Shown: positions 1-7,851 of the stretch, piece by piece
How the letters are laid out: each line of letters starts with the position of its first letter
Numbering within the stretch: the stretch's first letter is position 1
NCBI GenBank assembly: GCA_964472855.1
Contig: CAYYMJ010000035.1
Coordinates: forward strand, 1-29,596
Length of the DNA: 29,596 nt
Direction of reading: 5' to 3'
Source: Tranquillimonas sp964472855
GTDB lineage: Bacteria; Pseudomonadota; Alphaproteobacteria; Rhodobacterales; Rhodobacteraceae
The notes under the pieces: generated by a model
Told to the model about the DNA's origin: nothing
The model's input: the letters and a program-made list of their open reading frames with translations, nothing else
The model's database searches: none
Position numbers and translations under genes: made by a program

Positions 1-1059
1 ATCGGCGGCGGCATTGCCGGCCTGTCGGCGGGCGCGCAACTGTCCGCCCTGGGCAAGGTCCTGCTGCTGGAACGCGAAAGCGCGCTGGGCTATCACGCTT
101 CGGGCCGGTCGGCGGCGCTGTATGAACCCAACTATGGCCACCCGGTGGTCAAGGCGCTCAGCCACGCCGGCAACGATGTCTACGAAGCGATCGCGGGCCT
201 GCTGTCGCCGCGCGGCCTGTTGCTGCTGGCGGGCACGCACGACGCAACCGGCTTCGCGGCCGAGGCGCGCGACATGGGGCTGAGCCCCATCGACATCGAC
301 GCGGCCCGCGCCATGGTTCCCATCCTCGACCCGGCCGCGGTGGCCCATGCCGCCCACAGCCCGCTGGCCCGCGACATCGATACCGACCGGCTGCTTCAGC
401 ACTATGCCCGCGCGATCCGCGATGCCGGCGGGCAAATCGTCACCGGCGCCGAGGTGACCGCGATCCGGCGCAAGGCGTCCGGCTGGACAGTCACCCTTGG
501 CTCGGGCGACACGCACCGCGCCGCCACGCTGATCAACGCGGCCGGCGCCTGGGCCGATGGAGTCGCGGCGCTGGCCGGGGTGGCCCCCAAGGGCATCCAG
601 CCCATGCGCCGGTCGGTCGCGCGCATCCCGGCGCCCGACGGGCAGGACGTGTCGGGCTGGCCGATGATGCTGGGCCTTGGCGAAAGCTGGTATGCCAAAC
701 CCGACGCCGGCGCGCTGATCGTCTCGCCAGCCGACCAGGACCCGGTGGGCCCCCATGACGCCTGGGCCGACGACATGCGCCTGGCCGAGGGGCTTGACCG
801 CTATGCGCGCATGGTCACCACACCGGTGACCCGGCTGCTGGGCAGCTGGGGCGGGCTGCGCAGCTTTGCCCCCGACCGGGTGCTGGTCATCGGGCCCGAC
901 CCGGCCGATCCCGGCTTCTGGTGGTTCGCCGGTCAGGGCGGCTATGGCTTCCAGACCGCGGCCGGCGCCAGCCGCCTTCTGGCCGACCTCGTGGGGGACA
1001 GGGCAACTCAATTCGATGCGGCAACCGTCGCCGCACTTGCGCCGGCCCGCTTTGCTTGA
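1..1059 (+). CDS. FAD-dependent amine/amino-acid oxidoreductase (DAO family), 5' partial
   Basis: The frame is open from the first base, so the start codon lies just outside the window; probably only a handful of residues are missing because the first visible residues, IGGGIAGLSAG, are the Rossmann dinucleotide-binding glycine motif that sits near the N-terminus of D-amino-acid-oxidase-type flavoproteins. The glutamate ending strand beta-2 (LLLERE) follows at the expected distance. The C-terminal FAD-contact motif WFAGQGGYGFQTA is also present, and the 352 visible residues fit the usual 350-400 length. Family knowledge suggests oxidation of a secondary or primary amine (glycine, sarcosine or D-amino-acid type) in the cytoplasm; the substrate cannot be read from sequence. 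The stop codon overlaps an FNR-like palindrome serving the next gene. Confidence 0.88.
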   Translation: MGGGIAGLSAGAQLSALGKVLLLERESALGYHASGRSAALYEPNYGHPVVKALSHAGNDVYEAIAGLLSPRGLLLLAGTHDATGFAAEARDMGLSPIDIDAARAMVPILDPAAVAHAAHSPLARDIDTDRLLQHYARAIRDAGGQIVTGAEVTAIRRKASGWTVTLGSGDTHRAATLINAAGAWADGVAALAGVAPKGIQPMRRSVARIPAPDGQDVSGWPMMLGLGESWYAKPDAGALIVSPADQDPVGPHDAWADDMRLAEGLDRYARMVTTPVTRLLGSWGGLRSFAPDRVLVIGPDPADPGFWWFAGQGGYGFQTAAGASRLLADLVGDRATQFDAATVAALAPARFA

Positions 1060-1069
1060 CCTCGATCAA
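1056..1069 (+). promoter_or_regulatory. FNR/CRP-family binding site (TTGAC-N4-ATCAA)
   Basis: The sequence TTGACCTCGATCAA matches the FnrL/Dnr-type palindrome TTGAY-N4-ATCAA, and symmetry extends one base further on each side (C at 1055, G at 1070). Its centre is about 60 bp before the ATG of the AhpD-like gene, so a class II position (-41.5) would put transcription start near 1104, just before the ribosome binding site. It overlaps the stop codon of the upstream oxidoreductase. The match is seen; the regulation is inferred. Confidence 0.55.
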
Positions 1070-1122
1070 GGCGCGACCACGAAAGCCGCGCCAAAGCTCT
1101 GACCAGCAATCGGAGACATCTC

Positions 1123-1476
1123 ATGGACTGGAAGACCAGCACCCGCGACATGCGGGCCGACCTGCGGGCGCTGAACGCGCTGTTGCCGGAAACAAACCGC
1201 GACTTCTCGGCGCTGACAAAGACGGCCAAGGCCGAAGGCCCGCTTGATGCCAAGACCCGCGAATTCGTGGCGCTGGCCATCGCCATCGCCGACCGCTGCG
1301 AGCCCTGCGTCGCCTTTCACGTCGAGGCGCTGAAACGCGCCGGCGGCACACGCGCGGAACTGGCAAGCGTGCTGGCCATCGCCATCCAGATGGGCGGCGG
1401 CCCGTCGCTGATGTATGCCGCCAAGACGCTGGCCTGCTGGGACGAACTGGCCGGACGCCACGACGCCGCCGCGTGA
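1123..1476 (+). CDS. Carboxymuconolactone decarboxylase / AhpD-like CxxC protein
   Basis: This 117-residue protein carries C59-E-P-C62-x3-H66, the CxxCxxxH signature of AhpD-type alkylhydroperoxidases, inside an all-alpha carboxymuconolactone-decarboxylase fold (helical alanine-rich segments on either side, and the typical downstream MGGGPSLMYAAKTL helix). Family members use the two cysteines and the histidine in thiol-disulfide or peroxide chemistry; whether this one reduces peroxides is not known. The ATG is preceded by a weak CGGAGA ribosome binding site. An FNR-type palindrome lies at the upstream gene's end, suggesting oxygen- or NO-dependent expression. Confidence 0.85.
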   Translation: MDWKTSTRDMRADLRALNALLPETNRDFSALTKTAKAEGPLDAKTREFVALAIAIADRCEPCVAFHVEALKRAGGTRAELASVLAIAIQMGGGPSLMYAAKTLACWDELAGRHDAAA

Positions 1477-1509
1477 AGCACGCGGCCTCACGAGTCCGGC
1501 CCCGCCCGG

Positions 1510-4008
1510 TCAGCCGTCGATGCGGATCACCTCGTTCTTGGGGTCATAGGGGCTGTCGGCCGTTACCTCGGCCGGCCACAGCCGGTTGAACATCCGCACC
1601 TGCAGCTTCTGCCCCGGCACCGCCAGTTCGGGGCGGACATAGCCCATGGCAATCGACTTGCCGAACACAACCGAATAGCCGCCCGAGGTCAGGCGCCCGA
1701 CACGGTCGTCGCCGTCATAAAGCGCCTCGCGCCCCCACGGGTCGGCATCGTCCGGCCCGTCGATCAGCAGCGTCACGCATTTGGCGCGAATGCCCTTGGC
1801 CTGCATCTCTGCCTTGCCGTGAAACTCTTTCGACAGGTCGACAAAGCGCGGCAGGTCAGCTTCCAGCGGCGTGGCGTCGCGGCCCAGTTCCGTGCCAAAG
1901 GCGCGATAGCTCTTTTCCTGACGCAACCAGTTCTGCGCCCGGGCCCCGACCGGCCGCAGACCATGGGGCGCGCCGGCGTCCATCAGCCGATCCCACAAAT
2001 AGGCCTGCATCTCCATCGGATGATGCAACTCCCACCCAAGCTCGCCGGTATAGGCCACCCGGATCGCCATCACCGGGCACATGCCAAGCTCGATCTGCCG
2101 CATCGACAGCCATGGAAACCGCTTGTTCGACAGCGCGGTTTCCGGCGCGCCGTCGCGGATCAACGTTGACAGGACGTCGCGCGATCTGGGGCCGGCAATC
2201 GCGAAAACACCCCACTGCGACGTTACATCCTCGACATTGATGCGGCCGAACGCGGCCTGCCTGTCGTCGACGGCCTTGCACAGATAATCGTGGTCATAGG
2301 CCTGCCAGGCCCCCGAAGACACGAGGTAATAGTCATCCTCGGCCCGCCGCACGATCGTGTATTCGGTGCGCGTCGTGCCCGCCCCGGTCAGCGCATAGGT
2401 CAGGTTGATGCGGCCCACCCTTGGCAGCTTGTTGCAGGTGAACCAGTCCAGAAACGCGGTGGCGCCGGGCCCGTGAACCCGGTGCTTGGTAAAGGCGGTG
2501 GCATCGATCAGGCCAACGGTTTCGCGGATGGCGCGGGCCTCGTCGACCGCATGGCGCCACCAGCCGCCACGGCGGAAACTGCAGCTGTCATGGTCATGGC
2601 TCTCACCGGCATCGACGGGACCGTAATAGTTGGGCCTCTCCCAGCCGTTCACCTGCCCGAACTGCGCGCCCAGCGCCTTTTGCCGGTCATAGGCGGGGGC
2701 GGTTTTCAGCGGCCGGCAGGCGGGGCGTTCCTCGTCGGGGTGGTGAAGGACATAGACGTGCTCATAGGCCTCCTCGTTCTTGCGCATGGCATATTCGGTG
2801 GTCATCCAGTCGCCATAGCGCTTGGGATCAAGGCTGGCCATGTCGATCTCGGCCTCGCCCTCGACCATGCATTGCGCCAGATAATAACCGGCGCCACCGG
2901 CCGCGGTGATGCCAAAGGAAAAGCCTTCGGCCAGCCACATGTTGCGCAGGCCCGGCGCCGGACCCAGCAGGGGGTTGCCGTCGGGAGTATAACAGATCGG
3001 CCCGTTGAAATCGTCCTTCAGCCCGCAGTCCTCGCACGACGGGACACGGTGGATCATGGCGGCATATTGCTCTTCGATCCGCTCCAGATCGAGCTGGAAC
3101 AGATCGGCACGGAAACTGTCGGGCACGCCGTAGGCAAACCGCGCCGGAGCGCCGATTTCATAGGTGCCCAGAATCCAGCCGCCGCGCTCTTCGCGCACAT
3201 AAGACTGGGCGTCGGCATCGCGGATGACGGGATGCTCGGGGTTGGACTTGCGAAACTCGGCCAGCGCCGGGTCCTTGTCCATCACGATGAAGGTATGCTC
3301 GACCGGGATGGCCGGGGTCTTGATCCCCAAAAGCCGCGCCGTGCGCTGGGCGTGGTTGCCGGTGGCGGTCACCACATGTTCGGCCCGGATCACCACCTGT
3401 TCGTCGGACGCGACAAGATTGCCGCCCTTTTCAACCATCTTCGTGCAGGTCACCTGCCAGTGATCGCCATGCCAGGCATAGGCGTCGGCCTGCCATTTGC
3501 GCTCGACCGTCACGCCGCGCTGCCGGGCGCCCTTGGCCATGGCCATGGTCACGTCGGCGGGGTTTATGTAGCCGTCGGTCGGGTGAAAGATGGCGCCTTC
3601 CAGGTCTTCCGTGCGGATCAGGGGCCAGCGGTCCTTGATCTGGGCCGGCGTCAGCCATTCATAAGGCACGCCACAGGTCTCGGCCGTGGTGGCATAGACC
3701 ATGTATTCGTCCATGCGCGCGCGGGTCTGGGCCATGCGCAGGTTGCCGACCACCGAGAAACCGGCGTTAAGCCCGGTTTCCTCTTCCAGCGTCTTGTACA
3801 GCCTGATGGAATAGTCGTGGATGTGGGTGGTGGCATAGGACATGTTGAAATAGGGCAAAAGCCCCGCGGCGTGCCATGTCGAGCCACTGGTCAGTTCGTC
3901 CCGCTCCAGCAGCATGACGTCGTCCCAGCCGGCACGGGCCAGGTGATAGGCAATCGAGGTTCCAACCGCCCCGCCGCCAACGACGAGGGCCTTGACTTGG
4001 GTCTTCAT
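1510..4008 (-). CDS. Dimethylglycine/sarcosine dehydrogenase-like flavoprotein with GcvT domain
   Basis: The 832-residue product has an N-terminal DAO-type FAD domain (GGGAVG at 11-16) and the motif STWHAAGL, whose His46 corresponds to the histidine that binds FAD covalently in dimethylglycine dehydrogenase. The second half is a glycine-cleavage T-protein (GcvT) domain from about residue 435, ending with the GcvT C-terminal barrel. Family members demethylate dimethylglycine or sarcosine and pass the one-carbon unit to tetrahydrofolate. The frame extends 41 codons further upstream, but the ATG at 4008 is preferred: it has GGAG nine bases before it and gives an N-terminus starting just before the Rossmann strand. 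The gene faces a long, repeat-bearing intergenic region. The exact methylated amine is uncertain. Confidence 0.9.
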   Translation of the reverse strand: MKTQVKALVVGGGAVGTSIAYHLARAGWDDVMLLERDELTSGSTWHAAGLLPYFNMSYATTHIHDYSIRLYKTLEEETGLNAGFSVVGNLRMAQTRARMDEYMVYATTAETCGVPYEWLTPAQIKDRWPLIRTEDLEGAIFHPTDGYINPADVTMAMAKGARQRGVTVERKWQADAYAWHGDHWQVTCTKMVEKGGNLVASDEQVVIRAEHVVTATGNHAQRTARLLGIKTPAIPVEHTFIVMDKDPALAEFRKSNPEHPVIRDADAQSYVREERGGWILGTYEIGAPARFAYGVPDSFRADLFQLDLERIEEQYAAMIHRVPSCEDCGLKDDFNGPICYTPDGNPLLGPAPGLRNMWLAEGFSFGITAAGGAGYYLAQCMVEGEAEIDMASLDPKRYGDWMTTEYAMRKNEEAYEHVYVLHHPDEERPACRPLKTAPAYDRQKALGAQFGQVNGWERPNYYGPVDAGESHDHDSCSFRRGGWWRHAVDEARAIRETVGLIDATAFTKHRVHGPGATAFLDWFTCNKLPRVGRINLTYALTGAGTTRTEYTIVRRAEDDYYLVSSGAWQAYDHDYLCKAVDDRQAAFGRINVEDVTSQWGVFAIAGPRSRDVLSTLIRDGAPETALSNKRFPWLSMRQIELGMCPVMAIRVAYTGELGWELHHPMEMQAYLWDRLMDAGAPHGLRPVGARAQNWLRQEKSYRAFGTELGRDATPLEADLPRFVDLSKEFHGKAEMQAKGIRAKCVTLLIDGPDDADPWGREALYDGDDRVGRLTSGGYSVVFGKSIAMGYVRPELAVPGQKLQVRMFNRLWPAEVTADSPYDPKNEVIRIDG

Positions 4009-4143
4009 GCTCTTCTCCGGCAGATCCTGCCGGCAATCTGCGCCAAAGCCGGGTGATCCGAGCCCCGCAGTCCGACCTCTCGTCTCCGGATTGCGACCTG
4101 CGACCAGCAAATTGAGCGCCTTGCGGCGCACAGTTTCATTTCA

Positions 4144-4219
4144 TTGCCTCCGGCGGGGATATTTCCACCAAGATGATCGACACCATCATCATGGCGACAA
4201 GTATCCCCGCCGGAGGCAA
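4144..4219. repeat. Inverted pair of GCCTCCGGCGGGGATA elements
   Basis: Arms at 4144-4161 and 4202-4219 are perfect 18-base inverted repeats separated by 40 bases. The similarity continues inward: the plus copy reads GGATATTTCCACCAAGATGA and the minus copy GGATACTTGTCGCCATGATG, so each arm plus half of the spacer looks like one copy of the same element arranged head to head. A further 6-bp inverted repeat lies inside (4172-4177 with 4185-4190). A related single copy is at 23677-23700. Confidence 0.75.
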
Positions 4220-4220
4220 C

Positions 4221-4240
4221 GCGCGTCCGTCAGGACGCGC
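4221..4240. repeat. Perfect 8-bp hairpin next to the inverted element pair
   Basis: GCGCGTCC and GGACGCGC form a perfect 8-bp stem with the loop GTCA, directly abutting the right arm of the element pair. It is followed by an A-rich run, not a T-run, so on the plus strand it does not look like a classical intrinsic terminator. Confidence 0.5.
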
Positions 4241-4491
4241 AAACAAATCAGGCGCGCGCCGCAAGGCGCACAATTCGACTGCCCGGTGCGGGAGGCCATG
4301 CCGGGGCGGAACACGCGGCCGCCGAAAGTCGGCTCGATCCGCGGGCGGCTTTCGGAATAAGTCGCCGACTGGATTCAGACGTACGCCCACGACGTCCGGT
4401 CTGTCGAAGGCTTTGTACGCCTCGCCTTCGGTCAACAGGGCATGATAGGCGCTTGCGTGGGCGCAGCTTGGGCCTAGTCTGTCGGGGACAG

Positions 4492-5154
4492 GTGGCAACC
4501 GGAAGGTTCGGCCTTGGTGAGTTCGTGAGATTTCGGCGCCCGAGTGCCCGGCAACTGGTTGCCGGGGCGGTCTATGTCGGGTTTGTCGCCGGCGGTATGA
4601 TCCTGGCTCGGGTCATGCCCGATCTGGCCGACATGAACACCGTGCATACCAAGTGGCTGTTGGCGGGCATTTATATTGCGGCAGCGGCCGTGCCCTTTGT
4701 TCCGGGGGCCGAGATCGGGCTGGCGCTGTTAACCGTCTTCGGGGCCGACATGGCCTTTTTCGTCTGGGGCTGCATGTCGGCGGCGCTGTTGATGGCATTC
4801 GCGTTGGGGCGGCTGGTGCCCGCGCGCATGCTGGTGGACAGTTTCACGGCGCTGCGGATGACGGGCGCGGCGGGGCTGGTCGGCGAGGTTGCGGCCATGC
4901 CGCGCGCGGCCCGCGCCGCGATGCTGGCCGACCGCGCCCCGCGACGCTGGGCGGCGGCGATGGTGCGGCACCGCTACCTGGCGCTGGCGCTGGTGCTGAA
5001 TCTGCCGGCCAACGCGCTGATCGGCGGCGGCGGCGGGCTGGCGCTGGTTGCGGGGATGTCGGGCATGTTTTCTCCGGTTCGATTTGCGGCAACCATCCTG
5101 CTGGCGACCGCGCCGCTGCCGGTCATCGTGTGGGCCGGGGGCATCATGCTGTAG
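4492..5154 (+). CDS. Polytopic membrane protein, possibly VTT/TVP38-like
   Basis: The product (about 220 residues) has an N-terminal hydrophobic helix (VAGAVYVGFVAGGMILA), a second region around PFVPGAEIGLALLTVFG with a long following helix, a cytoplasmic-looking arginine-rich middle and two C-terminal hydrophobic segments. The proline- and glycine-bearing half-helices and the late NLPANALIGGGGG stretch recall the VTT (DedA/TVP38) fold, but this is not a firm match. The start is uncertain: the frame opens with TTG at 4453; GTG at 4492 follows GGGGA and GTG at 4525 starts just before the first helix. It converges on the next gene with only three bases between the two stops. Function unknown. 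Confidence 0.7.
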   Translation: MATGRFGLGEFVRFRRPSARQLVAGAVYVGFVAGGMILARVMPDLADMNTVHTKWLLAGIYIAAAAVPFVPGAEIGLALLTVFGADMAFFVWGCMSAALLMAFALGRLVPARMLVDSFTALRMTGAAGLVGEVAAMPRAARAAMLADRAPRRWAAAMVRHRYLALALVLNLPANALIGGGGGLALVAGMSGMFSPVRFAATILLATAPLPVIVWAGGIML

Positions 5155-5157
5155 CCG

Positions 5158-6144
5158 TCAGACCATCGACGGCAGAACAAGGTCAGGCGGGCGGTGGCCG
5201 TCGGCGAAGGTCTTGATATTGATGATGACTTTCTCGCCCTGTTCGATGCGACCCTCCAGCGTGGCCGAGCCCATGTGCGGCAGCAGCACCACATTTTCCA
5301 GCTCGCGCAGGCGCGGGTTCACGCCCTGGCCATGCTCGTGCACATCCAGACCCGCGCCGGCCAGTTCGCCAGCGCGCAGCCCGCGGGTCAGCGCGTTTTC
5401 GTCGATGACCTCGCCGCGCGACGTGTTCACGATCACCGCGCTGGGCTTCAACAGCTTCAGCCGGCGCGCGTTCAGCAGGTGAAAGGTCGATGGCGTGTGC
5501 GGGCAGTTGATGCTGACAATGTCCATCCGGCTGACCATCTGGTCGAGGCTTTCCCAATAGGTCGCCTCAAGCGCCTCTTCGGTTTCGCCGCGCAGCCGGT
5601 GGCGATTGTGATAGTGGATCTGCATGCCAAAGGCGCGGGCCCGGGCCGCCACCGCCTGTCCGATCCTGCCCATGCCAAGAATGCCCAGCCGGCGCCCGGC
5701 AATACGCCCGCCCAACAGCGCCGTCGGCGCCCAGCCGGCCCATTTTCCGGCCTGCATCGTTGCCAGACCTTCGGGGATACGACGGGTGACCGAAAGGATC
5801 AGCGCCATGGTCATGTCGGCGGTGTCCTCGGTCACGGCGCCGGGCGTGTTGGCGACCTGAATGCCGCGCTGCCGGGCCGAGGCCACGTCGATATTGTCGA
5901 CGCCGGCGCCATATTGGGCGATGAGTCGCAGGTTTTCGCCAGCCTGAGCCAACAATGCAGCGTCGATCTGGTCGGTGATCGTCGGCACGAGAATGTCGGC
6001 GGTTTTCATCGCCGTGGCCAGCTGTTCGCGGCCCATCGGGGTGTCATCGTCGTTCAAAACAACGTCGAAAAGCTCTTTCATCCGCGTTTCGACCGGCTCG
6101 GGCAACCGTCGCGTCACGACAACACTCAGCTTCGTATAAGGCAT
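5158..6144 (-). CDS. D-isomer-specific 2-hydroxyacid dehydrogenase
   Basis: The 328-residue product has the two-domain layout of the D-2-hydroxyacid dehydrogenase family. The NAD-binding motif GMGRIG is at 157-162, and the catalytic triad is visible as Arg243 (TSRGEVID), Glu270 (LDVHE) and His290 (LLPHMGSAT). The substrate-loop segment QYGAGVDNID is typical of glyoxylate/hydroxypyruvate reductases and related formate-dehydrogenase-like enzymes. It probably reduces glyoxylate or hydroxypyruvate with NAD(P)H in the cytoplasm, but the substrate is not determined by these motifs. The ATG has a strong AGGAGGGG ribosome binding site. The gene is divergent from the SH3-domain gene. Confidence 0.9.
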   Translation of the reverse strand: MPYTKLSVVVTRRLPEPVETRMKELFDVVLNDDDTPMGREQLATAMKTADILVPTITDQIDAALLAQAGENLRLIAQYGAGVDNIDVASARQRGIQVANTPGAVTEDTADMTMALILSVTRRIPEGLATMQAGKWAGWAPTALLGGRIAGRRLGILGMGRIGQAVAARARAFGMQIHYHNRHRLRGETEEALEATYWESLDQMVSRMDIVSINCPHTPSTFHLLNARRLKLLKPSAVIVNTSRGEVIDENALTRGLRAGELAGAGLDVHEHGQGVNPRLRELENVVLLPHMGSATLEGRIEQGEKVIINIKTFADGHRPPDLVLPSMV

Positions 6145-6166
6145 CTAACCCCTCCTGAACCTTTTC

Positions 6167-6195
6167 GTGGCATCGGTTTTCGTGCAAGGTGTCAA
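6167..6195 (-). promoter_or_regulatory. Possible sigma-70-type promoter for the hydroxyacid dehydrogenase
   Basis: On the minus strand a perfect TTGACA (-35, 6190-6195) is followed after 17 bases by TGCCAC, a poor -10. It lies about 45 bases before the start codon. A good -35 with a weak -10 is common in this bacterial group, but the call is tentative. Confidence 0.35.
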
Positions 6196-6270
6196 GGAAC
6201 CAGGCGCGGCACAAGAGTGACGGGCCCGGTTGGGTCGCACGGATGTGCGGCGTCACAAGCGCGACAGTTG

Positions 6271-6954
6271 ATGGGGCGGTTCGCTATGTGGAAGTTTGTA
6301 GGCGCGGCAGTGACAGCCGCGGTTCTGGTGATCAGCCCCGCAGTTTGGGCGCAGGACGCCGGGTCGAACGCAGATGCTGACGTAACCGCGGGTGATCTGC
6401 GGAACGACGGCGGCTTGGCCAATGAGATTGGCGACCGGCTGGAAGCTGCGCGCGCTGCGCGCCGCGAGCGTCAGCGTGAACGCGCGCGTGAACGCGCCCG
6501 CGAGCGCGCCGCCACCCAAGGCGAAACGCGCGGCGCGGTCACCAATCTGCCGCTGCCGCGTTTTGTTTCGCTGAAGGCGACCGAGGGCAATGTCCGCCGT
6601 GGCCCCTCGCTGACCCAGCGCATCGACTGGGTCTATACCGTTCAGAACCTGCCGCTGGAAATCGTCGCTGAATATGGCCAGTGGCGGAAGGTCCGCGATC
6701 AGGATGGCGCCGGGGGGTGGGTTCACTATTCGCTGCTGTCCGGGGTTCGCACGGTTCTGGTCGAGGTTGACCAGTTGAACATGCACGTGCAGGCGCGGGG
6801 AGATTCCGCCGTCAATGCCATCGCTGAACAGGGCGTCATCGCGCGGTTGGGCGATTGCGTGCCCGACTGGTGCCAGATCCGCGCCGGCCGTTATCGCGGC
6901 TGGGTTCAGACCAGCGCGCTTTGGGGCGTCACGCCCGGTGAAGTTGTCAACTGA
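6271..6954 (+). CDS. Exported protein with two SH3-like domains
   Basis: The 227-residue product starts with a signal peptide (hydrophobic core VGAAVTAAVLVIS, probable cleavage after AVWA). A highly charged stretch rich in Arg-Glu pairs (RERQRERARERARERAA) follows, then two bacterial SH3-like modules: the first contains NVRRGPSLTQRIDWVY and WRKVRDQDGAGGWVHYSLL, the second QARGDSAVNAIAE and CQIRAGRYRGWVQTSALWG. Such SH3 proteins are periplasmic and may contact peptidoglycan or other proteins; no enzyme domain is visible. ATG 6271 is chosen; ATG 6286 is equally possible because neither has a clear ribosome binding site. The cation-transporter gene follows nine bases after the stop in the same frame, suggesting one operon. 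Confidence 0.82.
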   Translation: MGRFAMWKFVGAAVTAAVLVISPAVWAQDAGSNADADVTAGDLRNDGGLANEIGDRLEAARAARRERQRERARERARERAATQGETRGAVTNLPLPRFVSLKATEGNVRRGPSLTQRIDWVYTVQNLPLEIVAEYGQWRKVRDQDGAGGWVHYSLLSGVRTVLVEVDQLNMHVQARGDSAVNAIAEQGVIARLGDCVPDWCQIRAGRYRGWVQTSALWGVTPGEVVN

Positions 6955-6963
6955 CCGGACCCG

Positions 6964-7851
6964 TTGCCGAAATCATCCAGCACTGACCACCGGCTGAACC
7001 TGCGGGCGACGAGTTTGTCCGTGGTGGTGGCCGTGTGCCTTGTGCTGGCCAAGCTTTGGGCCCTGGCTGCCACGGGTGCGCTGTCGGTCGCGGCCAGTCT
7101 TGCCGACAGCGGGCTTGATCTGATGGTGTCGCTGGCTGGTCTGGCGGCGGTTACCTATGCCGCGCGGCCGCCCGACGACGACCATGCCTTTGGCCATAGC
7201 TCGGCCGAGGATCTTGCGGCGCTGGGTCAGTCGCTGTTCATTCTTGTTTCGGCGGCGGTCATCGCCTTTGCCGCGGTCTCGCGCCTGCTGGCCCCGACCC
7301 CGCCGGCGATCGACGCCGAATGGCGCGGCATCGCCGTGATGATCCTGTCAATCCTGCTGACCGTGGGGCTGGTGCTTTACCAGGCGCGGGTGGCGCGGCG
7401 AACCGGGTCGCGCGTGGTGGCGGCGGATCGCCTGCATTATCTGGGCGACCTGATCCCCAGCGCCGGGGCAATCCTTGCCCTGCTGGCCGCCGATTATGGT
7501 TTGCCGCGCATCGACAGCGTGGTCGCGCTGGCGGCGGCCGCCGCGCTGGCGCTGGGGGCGGTGCGCATCTGGTCGGGCGCGTGGGACGCGCTGATGGACC
7601 GGCGCGCCGACCCGGCCATGATTGCCGGGATCAGCAGGATGGCGGGCAACTGGCCGGGCGTGCGCGGCTTTCACGATCTCAAGACCCGCACCGCCGGCAG
7701 TGTCGTCTTTGTGAACCTGCATATCGAACTGGACGGCGACCAGAGCCTGCACGAGGCCCACGCCATCGGCGCCGGGCTGCGCCACGCGATCCTCAGGGCC
7801 TATCCCCGCGCCGATGTCATCATCCACAAGGACCCGGCGCGACCGGAATGA
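6964..7851 (+). CDS. Cation diffusion facilitator (Zn/Fe/Co efflux) transporter
   Basis: The 295-residue inner-membrane protein has about six hydrophobic helices and the cation-diffusion-facilitator metal-site motifs: SLADSGLDL in the second helix (DxxxD) and ADRLHYLGDLIPS in the fifth (HxxxD), with HAFGHSSAEDL in the connecting loop, as in FieF/YiiP. The C-terminal cytoplasmic domain has the usual ferredoxin-like fold segments (VRGFHDLKTRTAG, FVNLHIELD). It should export divalent metals by proton antiport; the metal is uncertain. The start is a TTG nine bases after the SH3 gene's stop, the only start codon before the first helix in a frame closed by that stop. The ribosome binding site is weak, so translation may depend on coupling. 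Confidence 0.88.
   Translation: MPKSSSTDHRLNLRATSLSVVVAVCLVLAKLWALAATGALSVAASLADSGLDLMVSLAGLAAVTYAARPPDDDHAFGHSSAEDLAALGQSLFILVSAAVIAFAAVSRLLAPTPPAIDAEWRGIAVMILSILLTVGLVLYQARVARRTGSRVVAADRLHYLGDLIPSAGAILALLAADYGLPRIDSVVALAAAAALALGAVRIWSGAWDALMDRRADPAMIAGISRMAGNWPGVRGFHDLKTRTAGSVVFVNLHIELDGDQSLHEAHAIGAGLRHAILRAYPRADVIIHKDPARPE

Larger units (their letters stand above)
4009..4491. other. Long intergenic region with repeat elements and hairpins
   Basis: About 480 bases separate the divergent flavoprotein and membrane-protein genes. It holds an inverted pair of a GGGATATTT-type element (4144-4219), an adjacent perfect 8-bp hairpin (4221-4240), a small GCAA-loop hairpin (4256-4269), and two overlapping stem options (4322-4328 with 4349-4355; 4327-4333 with 4364-4370). 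Short open frames run through it on both strands, but none has a recognisable domain or ribosome binding site. A minus-strand frame over roughly 4370-4445 could be a decayed gene remnant; I do not recognise it. Confidence 0.6.

Noticed and set aside
2290..4056. 588-codon plus-strand frame opposite the dimethylglycine-dehydrogenase-like gene
   Set aside because: No recognisable domain; the opposing gene has the covalent FAD and GcvT motifs over the same bases.
4136..4498. Minus-strand frame containing a stretch that looks like protein (ALLTEGEAYKAFDRP)
   Set aside because: No family recognised, no ribosome binding site, and it reads through inverted repeats; possibly a decayed fragment but not supportable as a gene.
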